The notes: a model not told the origin generated them from the letters alone. 19,126 bases of DNA from an uncultured Roseburia sp. (GCA_934358955.1 CAKRLC010000052.1:1-19126); one strand, 5' to 3'. Positions 7,802-15,183 are shown, counted from the stretch's first letter. Program-made: numbers and translations.

Positions 7802-8095
7802 CTATCCGATCGTCTTTGGCACCAGCACACCACCATTTTTCACAGATGGTGCATTACCAAGAGCTGCCTTGCTTCCGTCCCCATTTGTAACTACATCCTC
7901 ACGGAATACATTCGTCACCGGGAAAATGTGGGACATTGGCTCCACGCCGGTTGTATCCAGTTCATTTAATTTATCAATATAATCAAGCATTTCTCCCATA
8001 TCTTTCTTTGCCTGCTCTTTTTCTTCTTCACTTAATTCTAATTTTGCAAGAATTCCAACATATTCGATCGTCTCATCTGAAATCCTATTTGCCAT
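7802..8095 (-). CDS. gatC: Aspartyl/glutamyl-tRNA amidotransferase subunit C
   Basis: The small belt subunit that wraps around GatA and GatB and stabilises the complex; 97 residues, normal for the family. It shows the conserved opening (ISDETIEYVGILAKLELSEEE), the linker with EPMSHIFP, VFREDVV and the C-terminal VPKTIG. The ATG at 8095 is four bases after the stop of the nudix gene, and the nearest purine-rich signal (AGAGGA) lies inside that gene's end, so translation is probably coupled. An in-frame start further upstream at 8122 would overlap the nudix gene and is not favoured. Confidence 0.93.
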   Translation of the reverse strand: MANRISDETIEYVGILAKLELSEEEKEQAKKDMGEMLDYIDKLNELDTTGVEPMSHIFPVTNVFREDVVTNGDGSKAALGNAPSVKNGGVLVPKTIG

Positions 8096-8099
8096 ATGC

Positions 8100-8669
8100 T
8101 TATTTTTCCTCTTTTCCTGCAAGCTTTTTATTCAGTTTTGTATAAATCCACTCCACCATCCACGGTTCTGTACAGACCTTTAATGCTTCCTCCAGAGGGA
8201 ACCACCTCACACCACTGTTCTCATCCGGTTTTATGCGAAGCACTTCCTTCTCATCTGCTTCCAGAAGATAGGTAACATTCAAATGCAGATGCGATGGAAC
8301 ATAGCTTCCTCTTTTGATATGCCCGTCAACGGTCAGTATCTCAATAGAAAAAATATCATCCGTAATTGCCCGGATGTCAGTCACGCCCGTTTCTTCCATT
8401 GCTTCACGCTTTGCAACTGCCAGAAGATCCTTCTCGCCATCTGCATGTCCGCCGGTCCACGACCAGGAATGGTAAATATTGTGATAAATCAGTAACACCT
8501 TGTCATGCTCTTTATTTAACAGCCAGGATGATGCCGTAAAATGTGCTGTCTCATTCTCCCTCTCAAAAATATCCGGCATCGTTTCCAGCAAATGAAGCAT
8601 CACTTCCTTGTCATGCTCCTCCTGCTCATTATATGCTTTATATTGCTTTAACGCAGTTACGATATCCAT
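8100..8669 (-). CDS. Nudix hydrolase
   Basis: A 189-residue hydrolase of nucleoside-diphosphate-linked compounds. The Nudix box lies at about 73-96 (GGHADGEKDLLAVAKREAMEETG), with the catalytic REAMEETG intact. With the glycine at 74 as reference, the first box glutamate is a lysine, but Glu79 is one residue away; this GGHADG form occurs in an established Nudix subgroup. The start at 8669 is chosen because AGGAGG lies eight bases upstream; a longer reading to 8738 lacks a signal. The substrate is unknown. It directly precedes gatC and appears to be the first gene of the gatCAB transcript, or a continuation of the flavinylation operon upstream. Confidence 0.88.
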   Translation of the reverse strand: MDIVTALKQYKAYNEQEEHDKEVMLHLLETMPDIFERENETAHFTASSWLLNKEHDKVLLIYHNIYHSWSWTGGHADGEKDLLAVAKREAMEETGVTDIRAITDDIFSIEILTVDGHIKRGSYVPSHLHLNVTYLLEADEKEVLRIKPDENSGVRWFPLEEALKVCTEPWMVEWIYTKLNKKLAGKEEK

Positions 8670-8700
8670 ATCCCCATCCTCCTTTATAAAACGACAAACG

Positions 8701-8730
8701 CCCCGGAAAAACTTTTTTGTTCTTCCAGGG
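8701..8730 (-). terminator. Hairpin between the Gx-family gene and the nudix gene
   Basis: On the minus strand CCCTGGAA (8723-8730) pairs with TTCCGGGG (8701-8708), eight pairs with one G-T wobble, around a 14-base A-rich loop. The following sequence (CGTTTGTCGTTTTAT) is only loosely T-rich, so it may be a weak terminator or an attenuating hairpin that separates the flavinylation cluster from the nudix-gatCAB genes. Confidence 0.4.
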
Positions 8731-8742
8731 TGATCCATTCCT

Positions 8743-9234
8743 TTATTTTTTATGATACTGTAATCTTCTTATTACCATCATCCCAAGCAGTCCGATCACA
8801 GTTCCTGACACAATTCCGGTCACAGCCAGCACCGGCAGATAATAGATCAGCGTCGCCGTATCCAAAACCCACATTGCTACAAGGATCTGTCCGACATTGT
8901 GAAAAATACCGCCAAGCACACTCACTCCTGTAACGGATAAACGTCCTGTTTTCTTTGCCAGTACCATGACTATGTAGCTTAAAATTCCACCTGCAAAGCT
9001 ATAAAGCATCGCTGCCGCAGAACTGAATGTAAAACCGGTTAAAAGAATACGCACCATTGACAGTGCAAATGCTTCTTTTGCCCCAAGCGTATACAAAGCG
9101 ACCATCACGACCAGATTTGCAAGACCAAGCTTTGCTCCCGGAATCCCAAGATTCACGGGGATCAGCGTCTCGATATAGGAAAATACAAATGCCAGCGCAA
9201 CCAGCATTCCACCTAATGCCGTCTTTTTTGCCAT
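8743..9234 (-). CDS. Gx-transporter / heptaprenyl-diphosphate-synthase component I family membrane protein
   Basis: A 163-residue, very hydrophobic protein with about five membrane helices, beginning MAKKTALGGMLVALAFVFSY. The segment IPVNLGIPGAKLGLANLVVM is typical of the Gx transporter family (Pfam heptaprenyl diphosphate synthase component I). Despite the old name, these proteins look like small ECF-type membrane components. Neighbours are the NusG-domain-II protein (26-bp gap) and ApbE. As I recall, such Gx proteins accompany ApbE and NusG_II proteins in flavin-based extracellular electron transfer loci (EetB in Listeria). Its function here is inferred from context only. Confidence 0.85.
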   Translation of the reverse strand: MAKKTALGGMLVALAFVFSYIETLIPVNLGIPGAKLGLANLVVMVALYTLGAKEAFALSMVRILLTGFTFSSAAAMLYSFAGGILSYIVMVLAKKTGRLSVTGVSVLGGIFHNVGQILVAMWVLDTATLIYYLPVLAVTGIVSGTVIGLLGMMVIRRLQYHKK

Positions 9235-9259
9235 ACCTGTTCTTTTTCCTTTCTTTTAT

Positions 9260-9673
9260 TTAATGCATCAGAAAATCAATGTCATTCTCTTCGCCATTTT
9301 CAATCGTAATGACTACCTTGTCCGGCAGGCATACAATCGTCTCATTTTTTTTGCTGATTTTATGATGAGAAACACAGATCTGATCCGGACAGGATGCCTC
9401 CACCATTTTCACATAACCGTCCTGTATCGCAAAACGGTTATAAGAACCGTCTTCGAACCGGATTGTTTCTGTATATTGTTCTGACAGAGGATATCTGCCA
9501 TATTCTTCTCCGTTAACTGTTACTACGACCATTGCATTTTTTGTATTCTTACTGCTATAAAGACGTATTCCGGCGTAAATAGCCACTGCTGCTATTAGCA
9601 GGACCAGAATCAGGATCAGATCATTTTTCCCGAACTGTAATTCCTTCCTGTTGTTTGTAACTTCTTTATTCAA
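9260..9673 (-). CDS. NusG domain II-containing membrane-anchored protein (TTG start)
   Basis: A 137-residue protein with a short cytoplasmic N-terminus, one membrane helix at about 17-38 (LILILVLLIAAVAIYAGI) and an extracytoplasmic NusG_II-type beta domain. The family signature CPDQIC...CLPDKVVITI is present, with three cysteines. The start is the TTG at 9673: GGAGG lies seven bases upstream and overlaps the end of apbE, whose stop is two bases away, so translation is coupled. An ATG-initiated reading from 9739 would overlap apbE deeply and lacks a signal. It is not the transcription factor NusG; it shares only the second domain fold. Similar proteins sit next to ApbE in flavinylation loci (EetA-like, from memory). 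Confidence 0.85.
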   Translation of the reverse strand: MNKEVTNNRKELQFGKNDLILILVLLIAAVAIYAGIRLYSSKNTKNAMVVVTVNGEEYGRYPLSEQYTETIRFEDGSYNRFAIQDGYVKMVEASCPDQICVSHHKISKKNETIVCLPDKVVITIENGEENDIDFLMH

Positions 9674-9675
9674 CC

Positions 9676-10734
9676 TTATTCCTCCAAATACTGTGCAAAG
9701 CCATCCGAATACTGTATTGTTCCGTCTTCTAATACCCACATCGCTTCCACACCGTCCCGGTTGTTCACAAATTCCATGCCATCCTCCACGGACATATTAA
9801 AAAGTGTTGTAGACAGGGCATCTGCTATTCCGGAATCAGCCGTAACAACCGTAACCGATGGGAAATAATCCGACGGCATCAGCGTATCCGGATTAATAAT
9901 ATGGCAATATTTCTTCCCGTCAACGGTATAATATCTCTGATAATTGCCGCTTGTCACAACGCTGAGATCACTGGCGCATACCTTCTGTACATAAGTCTGT
10001 TCACTCTCTGTATCCGGATTCTGGATTCCGATCTTCCATGCACTGCCGTCCGGATGTCCGCCGATCGTGCATACATTGCCGCCGACACTAAACAGCATAT
10101 TCGTAATCCCAAGCTCTTCCCTGGCATATTCCGCAGTTTTTTCAACAGCATAACCTTTTCCGATACTGCCGACATCCAGTGACATTTCACTGTCAGTCAG
10201 ATATACCGTAGATGCCTCTTCATCGATCACAATCCCATGAATGTCGGTATGTGCAGCAGCTTCCTTTAATATACTTATTTCCGGCAGCCTTGCATTCTTT
10301 GGATCATTGATCCCCTCTTCCCGGTAGTCATGCCAGATCGACAATACACTTCCCATCGCAATATTGACCCTGCCATTCGTCCCTTCGTCCATTTCGATTC
10401 CAAGCTTTAACAGGTCAATAATCTCTTCATCCACTTTAACCGGACTTTTTCCTGCATTGTCATTGATCGTTTTCAGATTGTTGATCCCATCGTAAGTGTG
10501 ATAAATGTCAAACAGTTCATTATAATACACAAGCTTCTCTTTGATCTTACTGATCTCTTCGGAAAACTGTTCTTTTGATGACGCGTATCCGATCACCTGT
10601 GTCTGTGTATCAAATACATCAAAAAAAGAAGCTTCATACTGCTCCTGTCTTTTTCCTTTATAAGATGCCAAAACGATCAAAACTACTACTGCCAGCAAAA
10701 TCAATGCCGCAACGATTCTTTTTTTTCTTTCCAA
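9676..10734 (-). CDS. apbE: FAD:protein FMN transferase (TTG start)
   Basis: Transfers FMN from FAD to a threonine or serine of extracytoplasmic redox proteins (flavinylation). The 352-residue protein has an N-terminal membrane segment at about 7-24 (IVAALILLAVVVLIVLAS) with no lipobox cysteine, so it is probably membrane-anchored rather than a lipoprotein. Family motifs follow: FFDVFDTQTQVIGYA, DEGTNGRVNIAMGSV, LDVGSIGKGYAVEK, LFSVGGNVCTIG and ADALSTTLFNMS, the last two in the FAD- and metal-binding region. The start is the TTG at 10734, six bases after AGAGGAG; no ATG fits. No flavinylated target (FMN-bind domain protein, RnfG/D, PplA) is encoded in this window, so the substrate must lie elsewhere. 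Confidence 0.93.
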   Translation of the reverse strand: MERKKRIVAALILLAVVVLIVLASYKGKRQEQYEASFFDVFDTQTQVIGYASSKEQFSEEISKIKEKLVYYNELFDIYHTYDGINNLKTINDNAGKSPVKVDEEIIDLLKLGIEMDEGTNGRVNIAMGSVLSIWHDYREEGINDPKNARLPEISILKEAAAHTDIHGIVIDEEASTVYLTDSEMSLDVGSIGKGYAVEKTAEYAREELGITNMLFSVGGNVCTIGGHPDGSAWKIGIQNPDTESEQTYVQKVCASDLSVVTSGNYQRYYTVDGKKYCHIINPDTLMPSDYFPSVTVVTADSGIADALSTTLFNMSVEDGMEFVNNRDGVEAMWVLEDGTIQYSDGFAQYLEE

Positions 10735-10759
10735 TTTTTTCTCCTCTGCAAGCTGAAAA

Positions 10760-10817
10760 ATGTTATACCCTTTTACAAAATACCCTTCATCTGTACTTCA
10801 TAAAAATCGTATAACAT
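10760..10817 (-). promoter_or_regulatory. Inverted repeat in the apbE leader, followed by a T-run
   Basis: ATGTTATAC (10809-10817 read on the minus strand) pairs perfectly with GTATAACAT (10760-10768) across 40 bases, followed on the minus strand by TTTTTC, directly ahead of the apbE ribosome binding site. A further pair, AAGCTG/CAGCTT, brackets it (10750-10755 and 10835-10840). The stem is AT-rich and the loop long, so a classical terminator is doubtful. An operator or a regulatory RNA fold are alternatives. Confidence 0.4.
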
Positions 10818-10831
10818 CTCCCGGATCACCT

Positions 10832-11008
10832 TTACAGCTTCTCAAATATTCCAAACTCGTTCTTGATCAGAACATCTCCAACTTCTAATTCCAATGGCAG
10901 CTTGTACTTTTGTACGTCAACCTCTCCATTTTGTGTGGACATCGTCACGCTTTTTTCATGGAATGACTCAACTGTATACTTTATGATTTCTTTTTTCTTC
11001 TTAAACAT
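10832..11008 (-). CDS. Short protein of 58 residues, unknown (DUF3006-like layout)
   Basis: A complete ORF with codon use like its neighbours. It starts MFKKKKEIIKYTVESF, continues with QNGEVDV and ends with LPLELEVGDVLIKNEFG. The arrangement (variable beta strand, gly-rich turn, LP motif, then VGDVL) resembles DUF3006-type small proteins; this is a pattern-level impression, not a match. It has no Shine-Dalgarno sequence near its ATG, which sits inside the end of the preceding 28-codon ORF, so it may be translated by coupling. It shares the promoter at 11111-11139 and is followed by apbE 97 bp downstream. Confidence 0.6.
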   Translation of the reverse strand: MFKKKKEIIKYTVESFHEKSVTMSTQNGEVDVQKYKLPLELEVGDVLIKNEFGIFEKL

Positions 11009-11067
11009 TCAATTAACGCCCGATTTCCTTTAATATTTTTCCTTTTGGCATAAACCTCGAACAGCAT
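10981..11067 (-). CDS. Possible 28-residue basic small protein
   Basis: An ORF starting MLFEVYAKRKNIKGNRALIE and ending in a basic cluster (RRKKKS) lies in the leader of the apbE transcript, about 37 nt after the predicted transcript start. It overlaps the next ORF (58 residues) by 28 bases in another frame, an arrangement suited to translational coupling. The only ribosome binding site candidate (CAGGA) is about 13 bases from the ATG, which is poor. It could be a leader peptide or chance. Confidence 0.35.
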   Translation of the reverse strand: MLFEVYAKRKNIKGNRALIECLRRKKKS

Positions 11068-11110
11068 TTTTTCTGAAAAATCCTGCTTTATCCGTATATA
11101 CTCAAAAGAA

Positions 11111-11139
11111 ATTATAACAATCATTTTCCTCTCATGCAA
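11111..11139 (-). promoter_or_regulatory. Promoter of the small-ORF/apbE cluster
   Basis: On the minus strand TTGCAT (11134-11139) and a perfect TATAAT (11111-11116) are separated by 17 bp. The -35 box abuts the stop codon of the upstream four-helix protein gene, so the apbE cluster has its own start point even though that gene is on the same strand. Confidence 0.78.
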
Positions 11140-11568
11140 CTATTTCTTTTTTCTGCGAAGCTCACGGATAATCTGAATCTCGCAAACCGCAGCGATCACC
11201 ACGATCACTCCCATCGCAACCAGACTATACACTGAATCGATCTGCTGTCCCAGCGCATCACAGATGCTTGAAAACAGCAATGCAGACACAAATGCAAGCT
11301 TGATCAGCTGCACCATGCGGATCGTATGCGTTCTGATCTTCCCACTGCATACTTCCACCGACAGTCCATTTACACGTTCCGGATAAAGAAGCAATAGCGT
11401 AAATCCGACATAAAGCAATGCAAAAATCAGCATATTCATAATAACCCGCAGTGCCCCTGCATGATATGCGATCCCATAATAAATCTGTAATCCCTCATAT
11501 ACAACTGCCAGTACCGCCGTGATCCCTTCCAATAACCGCTCTGTGCGCGTAAGCCCCTTCTTTTTCAT
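11140..11568 (-). CDS. Four-helix membrane protein, unknown function
   Basis: A 142-residue protein I do not recognise. It has a basic N-terminus (MKKKGLTRTERLLEG) and four hydrophobic segments at about 14-34, 39-61, 84-105 and 112-135, and it ends in a basic cluster (RELRRKKK), placing both ends in the cytoplasm. A polar linker with CSGKIRTHTIR joins helices two and three. The ATG at 11568 has GGAAGG seven bases upstream. It precedes the apbE cluster on the same strand but is separated from it by a promoter. No enzymatic motif is visible. Confidence 0.8.
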   Translation of the reverse strand: MKKKGLTRTERLLEGITAVLAVVYEGLQIYYGIAYHAGALRVIMNMLIFALLYVGFTLLLLYPERVNGLSVEVCSGKIRTHTIRMVQLIKLAFVSALLFSSICDALGQQIDSVYSLVAMGVIVVIAAVCEIQIIRELRRKKK

Positions 11569-11637
11569 GAAACTACCTTCCTAAATCTATTTTAAATCCA
11601 ATACCAGAAGTCAAAAAAATCTGCTTGCCTGTCTGAA

Positions 11638-11849
11638 TTCGGATGTCAAGCGGTCTGTCTTTTCGTTTATAGCGTCAAATTCCACAAAAAATATGGAAAG
11701 TTTCTCTTTTATGCAATGGAGATAAGCCTCTGCTGAACACGCTTCACGCTTTCAGAGGCTTATCGGAATGTCTGCACAATGAAACTTGCACTATTTCTTT
11801 TGTGCACTTTGATATCATAAACAAAAAGACAGACCGTTTGACATCCGAA
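11638..11849. repeat. Fold-back intergenic element, copy 1 (MITE-like)
   Basis: A 212-bp sequence that is an imperfect palindrome over nearly its whole length. The ends TTCGGATGTCAA..CGGTCTGTC (11638-11660) and their complement (ending at 11849) match over 33 bp with two mismatches. The innermost stem is a perfect 12-bp pair, GATAAGCCTCTG (11721-11732) with CAGAGGCTTATC (11753-11764). Its reverse complement aligns along its length with the element at 18198-18432. No ORF. Flanks show no clear target duplication. It sits between the four-helix gene and asnA. Confidence 0.85.
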
Positions 11850-11950
11850 CCCTACCTAATAAAATACTATATTTTTCTTATTCCGTGAACCCATTTTATC
11901 ATTATTTAAGTTGTATACATGTATTATTTTGAAAACTGCTCTATCTCACC

Positions 11951-11978
11951 TTGAAAATCCACTTTGCTGTGCTATAAT
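11951..11978 (+). promoter_or_regulatory. asnA promoter with extended -10
   Basis: TTGAAA (11951-11956) and a perfect TATAAT (11973-11978) are 16 bp apart, and TGC precedes the -10 box as an extended -10. The leader of about 45 nt contains a perfect 6-bp hairpin, TATGCT-TGGC-AGCATA (11992-12007), just before the AAAGGAG ribosome binding site. No T-box is visible. Confidence 0.8.
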
Positions 11979-12029
11979 TATTGAAGTTATGTATGCTTGG
12001 CAGCATAAACGAAAAGGAGATACATATTT

Positions 12030-13040
12030 ATGGAAAAAACAATGATCCCACAGGATTATCATTCAGAATTAAATTTACATGATACACAGATTGCGATCAA
12101 GACCGTAAAAGACTTCTTCCAGAACCTTCTGTCTGAACGTCTTCACCTTGCCCGTGTATCCGCACCACTTTTTGTTGATCCGGAATCCGGACTTAATGAC
12201 AACTTAAATGGTATTGAACGTCCTGTTACGTTTGACATCAAAGAGCAGAACGGACGTCAGGCTGAAGTTGTCCAGTCTCTCGCAAAGTGGAAACGCTATG
12301 CACTGAAAAAATATGGTTTTTCATACGGTGAAGGTATTTATACCGATATGAATGCGATCCGCCGTGACGAAGTCACTGACAATATCCATTCCATCTTCGT
12401 TGACCAGTGGGATTGGGAAAAGATCATAAAAAAAGAGGATCGTACACTTTACACTCTGATGGAGACTGTAAAAACTGTTTACAAATGTCTCCGCAAAACA
12501 GAAAAATACATGGCTATCCAGTATGATTACATTGAAGAAATTCTTCCTCACAATATTTTCTTCATCACAACACAGGAGCTTGCTGACATGTTCCCGGACA
12601 ACACTCCAAAGGAACGTGAGTATTATATTGCAAAAGCAAAGGGTGCTGTCTGCATCATGAAGATCGGTGACACCTTGGAAAATGGCGAACCACATGACGG
12701 ACGTGCTCCTGACTATGATGACTGGAGCTTAAATGCAGATATTATTGTATACTATCCGGTTCTTGACATTGCCCTTGAATTATCCTCTATGGGTATCCGT
12801 GTTGACAAGAAAGCCCTGTTATATCAGTTAGAAAAATCCGGATGCGAAGACAGAATCCATCTTCCTTTCCAGCAGGCCATCATCAATGAAGAGCTGCCTT
12901 ATACGATCGGCGGCGGAATCGGTCAGTCACGTATCTGTATGTTCTTCCTCCGCAAGGCCCATATCGGAGAGGTTCAGTCCTCACTGTGGCCAGAAGAGAT
13001 GATCACATTATGTGAAGAACACGGTGTACAGCTTCTGTAA
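12030..13040 (+). CDS. asnA: Aspartate-ammonia ligase (asparagine synthetase A)
   Basis: Makes asparagine from aspartate, ammonia and ATP, with release of AMP and diphosphate. The 336 residues match the family length (about 330). The class II aminoacyl-tRNA-synthetase-like catalytic fold is recognisable: HDTQIAIKTVKDFFQ, VSAPLFVDPESGLNDNLNG, FDIKEQNGRQAEVVQSLAKWKR, YTDMNAIRRDE, VDQWDWEKII and, at the C-terminus, the GGGIGQSR signature. The ATG at 12030 follows AAAGGAG. It is monocistronic with its own promoter and terminator and is convergent with the dgt-dnaG-rpoD-trmK operon. The fold-back element lies between it and the upstream gene. Confidence 0.96.
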   Translation: MEKTMIPQDYHSELNLHDTQIAIKTVKDFFQNLLSERLHLARVSAPLFVDPESGLNDNLNGIERPVTFDIKEQNGRQAEVVQSLAKWKRYALKKYGFSYGEGIYTDMNAIRRDEVTDNIHSIFVDQWDWEKIIKKEDRTLYTLMETVKTVYKCLRKTEKYMAIQYDYIEEILPHNIFFITTQELADMFPDNTPKEREYYIAKAKGAVCIMKIGDTLENGEPHDGRAPDYDDWSLNADIIVYYPVLDIALELSSMGIRVDKKALLYQLEKSGCEDRIHLPFQQAIINEELPYTIGGGIGQSRICMFFLRKAHIGEVQSSLWPEEMITLCEEHGVQLL

Positions 13041-13091
13041 GCTTTCGTCCACCGGGCGATCCAATTCGCACATTGTAACTTTAGAAGAAAT

Positions 13092-13137
13092 AAACCCCAT
13101 TGGATTTACTGTAAAAGTATCTCCGATGGGGTTTTTC
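13092..13137. terminator. Terminator shared by asnA and trmK
   Basis: AAACCCCAT-T-GGA (13092-13103) pairs with TCC-G-ATGGGGTTT, and the plus strand continues into TTTTTC, a good intrinsic terminator for asnA. Read on the minus strand, the stem follows the trmK stop codon at once and is followed by TTTATTTCTTC, so it can also stop the opposing operon. Confidence 0.85.
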
Positions 13138-13868
13138 TATCTTTCATGCTCGCCATCAAAATATTCCATTGCTTTCCCGTTATAATAAAGTGTTTCTTTC
13201 ACTTCTTCCAGACGATTTGCAATCTTTTCTGATTCCGGCTGCTTTTCTAAATTTTCCCTGATGCTCAAAAATAACTTCTGTTCTTTTTCAAGGTAAGTTT
13301 TCAACACAGGATGCTGTTTTTTTAAAAGTAATCCACCATAAAGATGCGACAATTTCAACATTTCAACATCTTCCGTTGTGGAAAAGGTTCCTGTATAGCG
13401 TACCTTCATCATTGGATAAAACTTTTCTTCCTCTAAAACCATATCTTCTGCAAGGATCTCGTAACCATTCTCCATCAGATAACTGCGTACCCGCTCCAGC
13501 TCTGACTGTGGCTGCAGGATCAGCTCTTTTGCCGCTTGGCAGACTTCCTTTCCGTCTTCTAAAATATGCATGACAATGCCGCCGCCCATGCCGGCGATCA
13601 GAATGGAATCTGTCTCGCCGGGCATCAGTGCTTCAACGCCATCTGAAAGACGCGTCTGTATGTATGGATCCAGTCCGTAAAGCCTGATATGCTCTTTTGC
13701 ACGTTCAAGCGGTCCTTCATTAATATCCATCGCGATTGCTGATGGTATTTTTTTCTGTTCCAGCAGGTAAATCGGAATATATCCATGATCTGTTCCCACA
13801 TCTGCCAATGTATAGCCATCTGACACCATGGATGCTGCAGTTTGTAATCTCTCTGATATTTTCACCAT
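13137..13868 (-). CDS. trmK: tRNA (adenine(22)-N1)-methyltransferase
   Basis: An AdoMet-dependent enzyme that methylates N1 of A22 in the D-loop of tRNAs; COG2384 family. The 243 residues carry motif I LADVGTDHGYIPIYL, the acidic motif II AMDINEGPLERA, and the family-typical LIAGMGGGIVMHILE, followed by the C-terminal coiled-coil region (about 195-240) expected for TrmK. The ATG at 13868 lies one base after the rpoD stop codon, so it is cotranscribed and probably translationally coupled to the sigma factor. In many Clostridia a Nif3-like gene follows trmK; here the operon ends at a terminator against asnA. Confidence 0.93.
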   Translation of the reverse strand: MVKISERLQTAASMVSDGYTLADVGTDHGYIPIYLLEQKKIPSAIAMDINEGPLERAKEHIRLYGLDPYIQTRLSDGVEALMPGETDSILIAGMGGGIVMHILEDGKEVCQAAKELILQPQSELERVRSYLMENGYEILAEDMVLEEEKFYPMMKVRYTGTFSTTEDVEMLKLSHLYGGLLLKKQHPVLKTYLEKEQKLFLSIRENLEKQPESEKIANRLEEVKETLYYNGKAMEYFDGEHER

Positions 13869-13869
13869 T

Positions 13870-15147
13870 TTACTCTAAATAATCCTTTAACTTACGGCTT
13901 CTGCTTGGATGACGCAGCTTGCGGAGCGCCTTTGCTTCGATCTGACGGATACGCTCACGAGTAACATTAAATTCTTTTCCAACTTCTTCCAGTGTTCTTG
14001 CACGTCCGTCTTCCAGACCAAAACGAAGTGTCAGTACCTTCTGCTCTCTCTCTGTCAGAGTTCCAAGCACCTCTTCTAACTGCTCTTTCAGCAGTGTAAA
14101 TGCTGCTGCATCTGCCGGTACCGGAACATTGTCGTCCTGGATAAAGTCACCAAGATGGCTGTCTTCCTCTTCACCGATCGGAGTTTCTAAGGATACCGGT
14201 TCCTGAGAGATCTTTAAGATCTCACGTACACGTTCTACCGGCATATTCATCTCTGCTGCGATCTCTTCCGGACTTGGTTCGCGTCCTAATTCCTGTAATA
14301 ACTGTCTGGAAACACGGATCAGCTTGTTGATCGTCTCAACCATATGAACCGGAATACGGATCGTTCTTGCCTGATCTGCGATCGCTCTCGTGATCGCCTG
14401 GCGGATCCACCACGTTGCATAGGTCGAGAATTTGTATCCTTTCCGATAATCAAACTTCTCTACTGCCTTGATCAGACCAAGATTACCCTCCTGGATCAGG
14501 TCAAGGAATAACATACCACGTCCTACATATCTTTTTGCAATAGAAACAACTAATCTTAAGTTTGCTTCTGCAAGACGCTTCTTTGCCATATCCCCTGCAT
14601 CGAGATCTTTCTGTAATGCCTTGATCTCCTCTTCTAACTCTTCTTTTTCTTCTTCTGATGCGCTTTCCTGTCTCTTCTTTAAGATTGTGATCTTTTCTTT
14701 CGCAACTGCGCCGGCCTCCATATTCTTGGCAAGCTCGATCTCTTCCTCCGCACTTAAAAGAGGTACCTTTCCGATTTCCTTTAAGTACATACGAACAGGA
14801 TCCTCAATAGACACTCCATCCGGTACAGAAAGATCGATCTTCTCTACCTCAATGTCATCATCATCATCTACTTCAAGAAGAATATCTTCATCATTGTCAT
14901 CTTCTGTGATACGGAGTACGTCGATATTATTTGCCTCAAGGAAATCCAGAATCTTTTCGAACTGCTCTGCATCCAGCTGCATATCAGAAAAGAAATCGCT
15001 GATCTCCTGATATTCCAGCATATTCTTTTTCTTTTTTGCCAAAGCAAGCAGTTCTTTTAATTTCTGATAAAATTTTTCTCTGGCTGCTTCATCCATGGCA
15101 GCATCTTTTTTTGTTTCTTTTACATCATTTTCTGTTTTTTTTGCCAT
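13870..15147 (-). CDS. rpoD: RNA polymerase primary sigma factor (sigma-70/SigA)
   Basis: The housekeeping sigma factor that recognises TTGACA/TATAAT promoters. Of its 425 residues, the N-terminal region 1.1-like part (1-80) is followed by a very acidic stretch at about 82-101 ([20 protein letters not shown]). Region 1.2 starts at about 116 ([16 protein letters not shown]), and regions 2-3 (about 190-345) include [17 protein letters not shown] and [19 protein letters not shown]. Region 4 (about 362-425) ends with the helix-turn-helix [20 protein letters not shown]. About 38 charged, coiled-coil-like residues (about 147-185) separate regions 1.2 and 2, absent from B. subtilis SigA (371 residues). 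GAGAGG fits the ATG at 15147 (9-base spacing) better than the ATG at 15156, which it touches. It lies 36 bp after dnaG. Confidence 0.96.
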   Translation of the reverse strand: MAKKTENDVKETKKDAAMDEAAREKFYQKLKELLALAKKKKNMLEYQEISDFFSDMQLDAEQFEKILDFLEANNIDVLRITEDDNDEDILLEVDDDDDIEVEKIDLSVPDGVSIEDPVRMYLKEIGKVPLLSAEEEIELAKNMEAGAVAKEKITILKKRQESASEEEKEELEEEIKALQKDLDAGDMAKKRLAEANLRLVVSIAKRYVGRGMLFLDLIQEGNLGLIKAVEKFDYRKGYKFSTYATWWIRQAITRAIADQARTIRIPVHMVETINKLIRVSRQLLQELGREPSPEEIAAEMNMPVERVREILKISQEPVSLETPIGEEEDSHLGDFIQDDNVPVPADAAAFTLLKEQLEEVLGTLTEREQKVLTLRFGLEDGRARTLEEVGKEFNVTRERIRQIEAKALRKLRHPSRSRKLKDYLE

Positions 15148-15183
15148 TTGTTTCATCCTCTCAAGTTTTCTACTATTTTGTCC

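Noticed and set aside
9674..9739. ATG start at 9739 for the NusG-domain-II protein
   Set aside because: It would overlap apbE by 64 bases without a ribosome binding site, while GGAGG fits the TTG at 9673 with ideal spacing.
11866..12029. T-box leader before asnA
   Set aside because: No T-box consensus (TGGNACCGCG-like) or terminator/antiterminator pair is visible; the promoter at 11951-11978 leaves a leader of only about 45 nt.
14468..15010. A 180-codon plus-strand ORF opposite rpoD
   Set aside because: Its serine-rich translation is the antisense of acidic and charged RpoD segments; no ribosome binding site or promoter.
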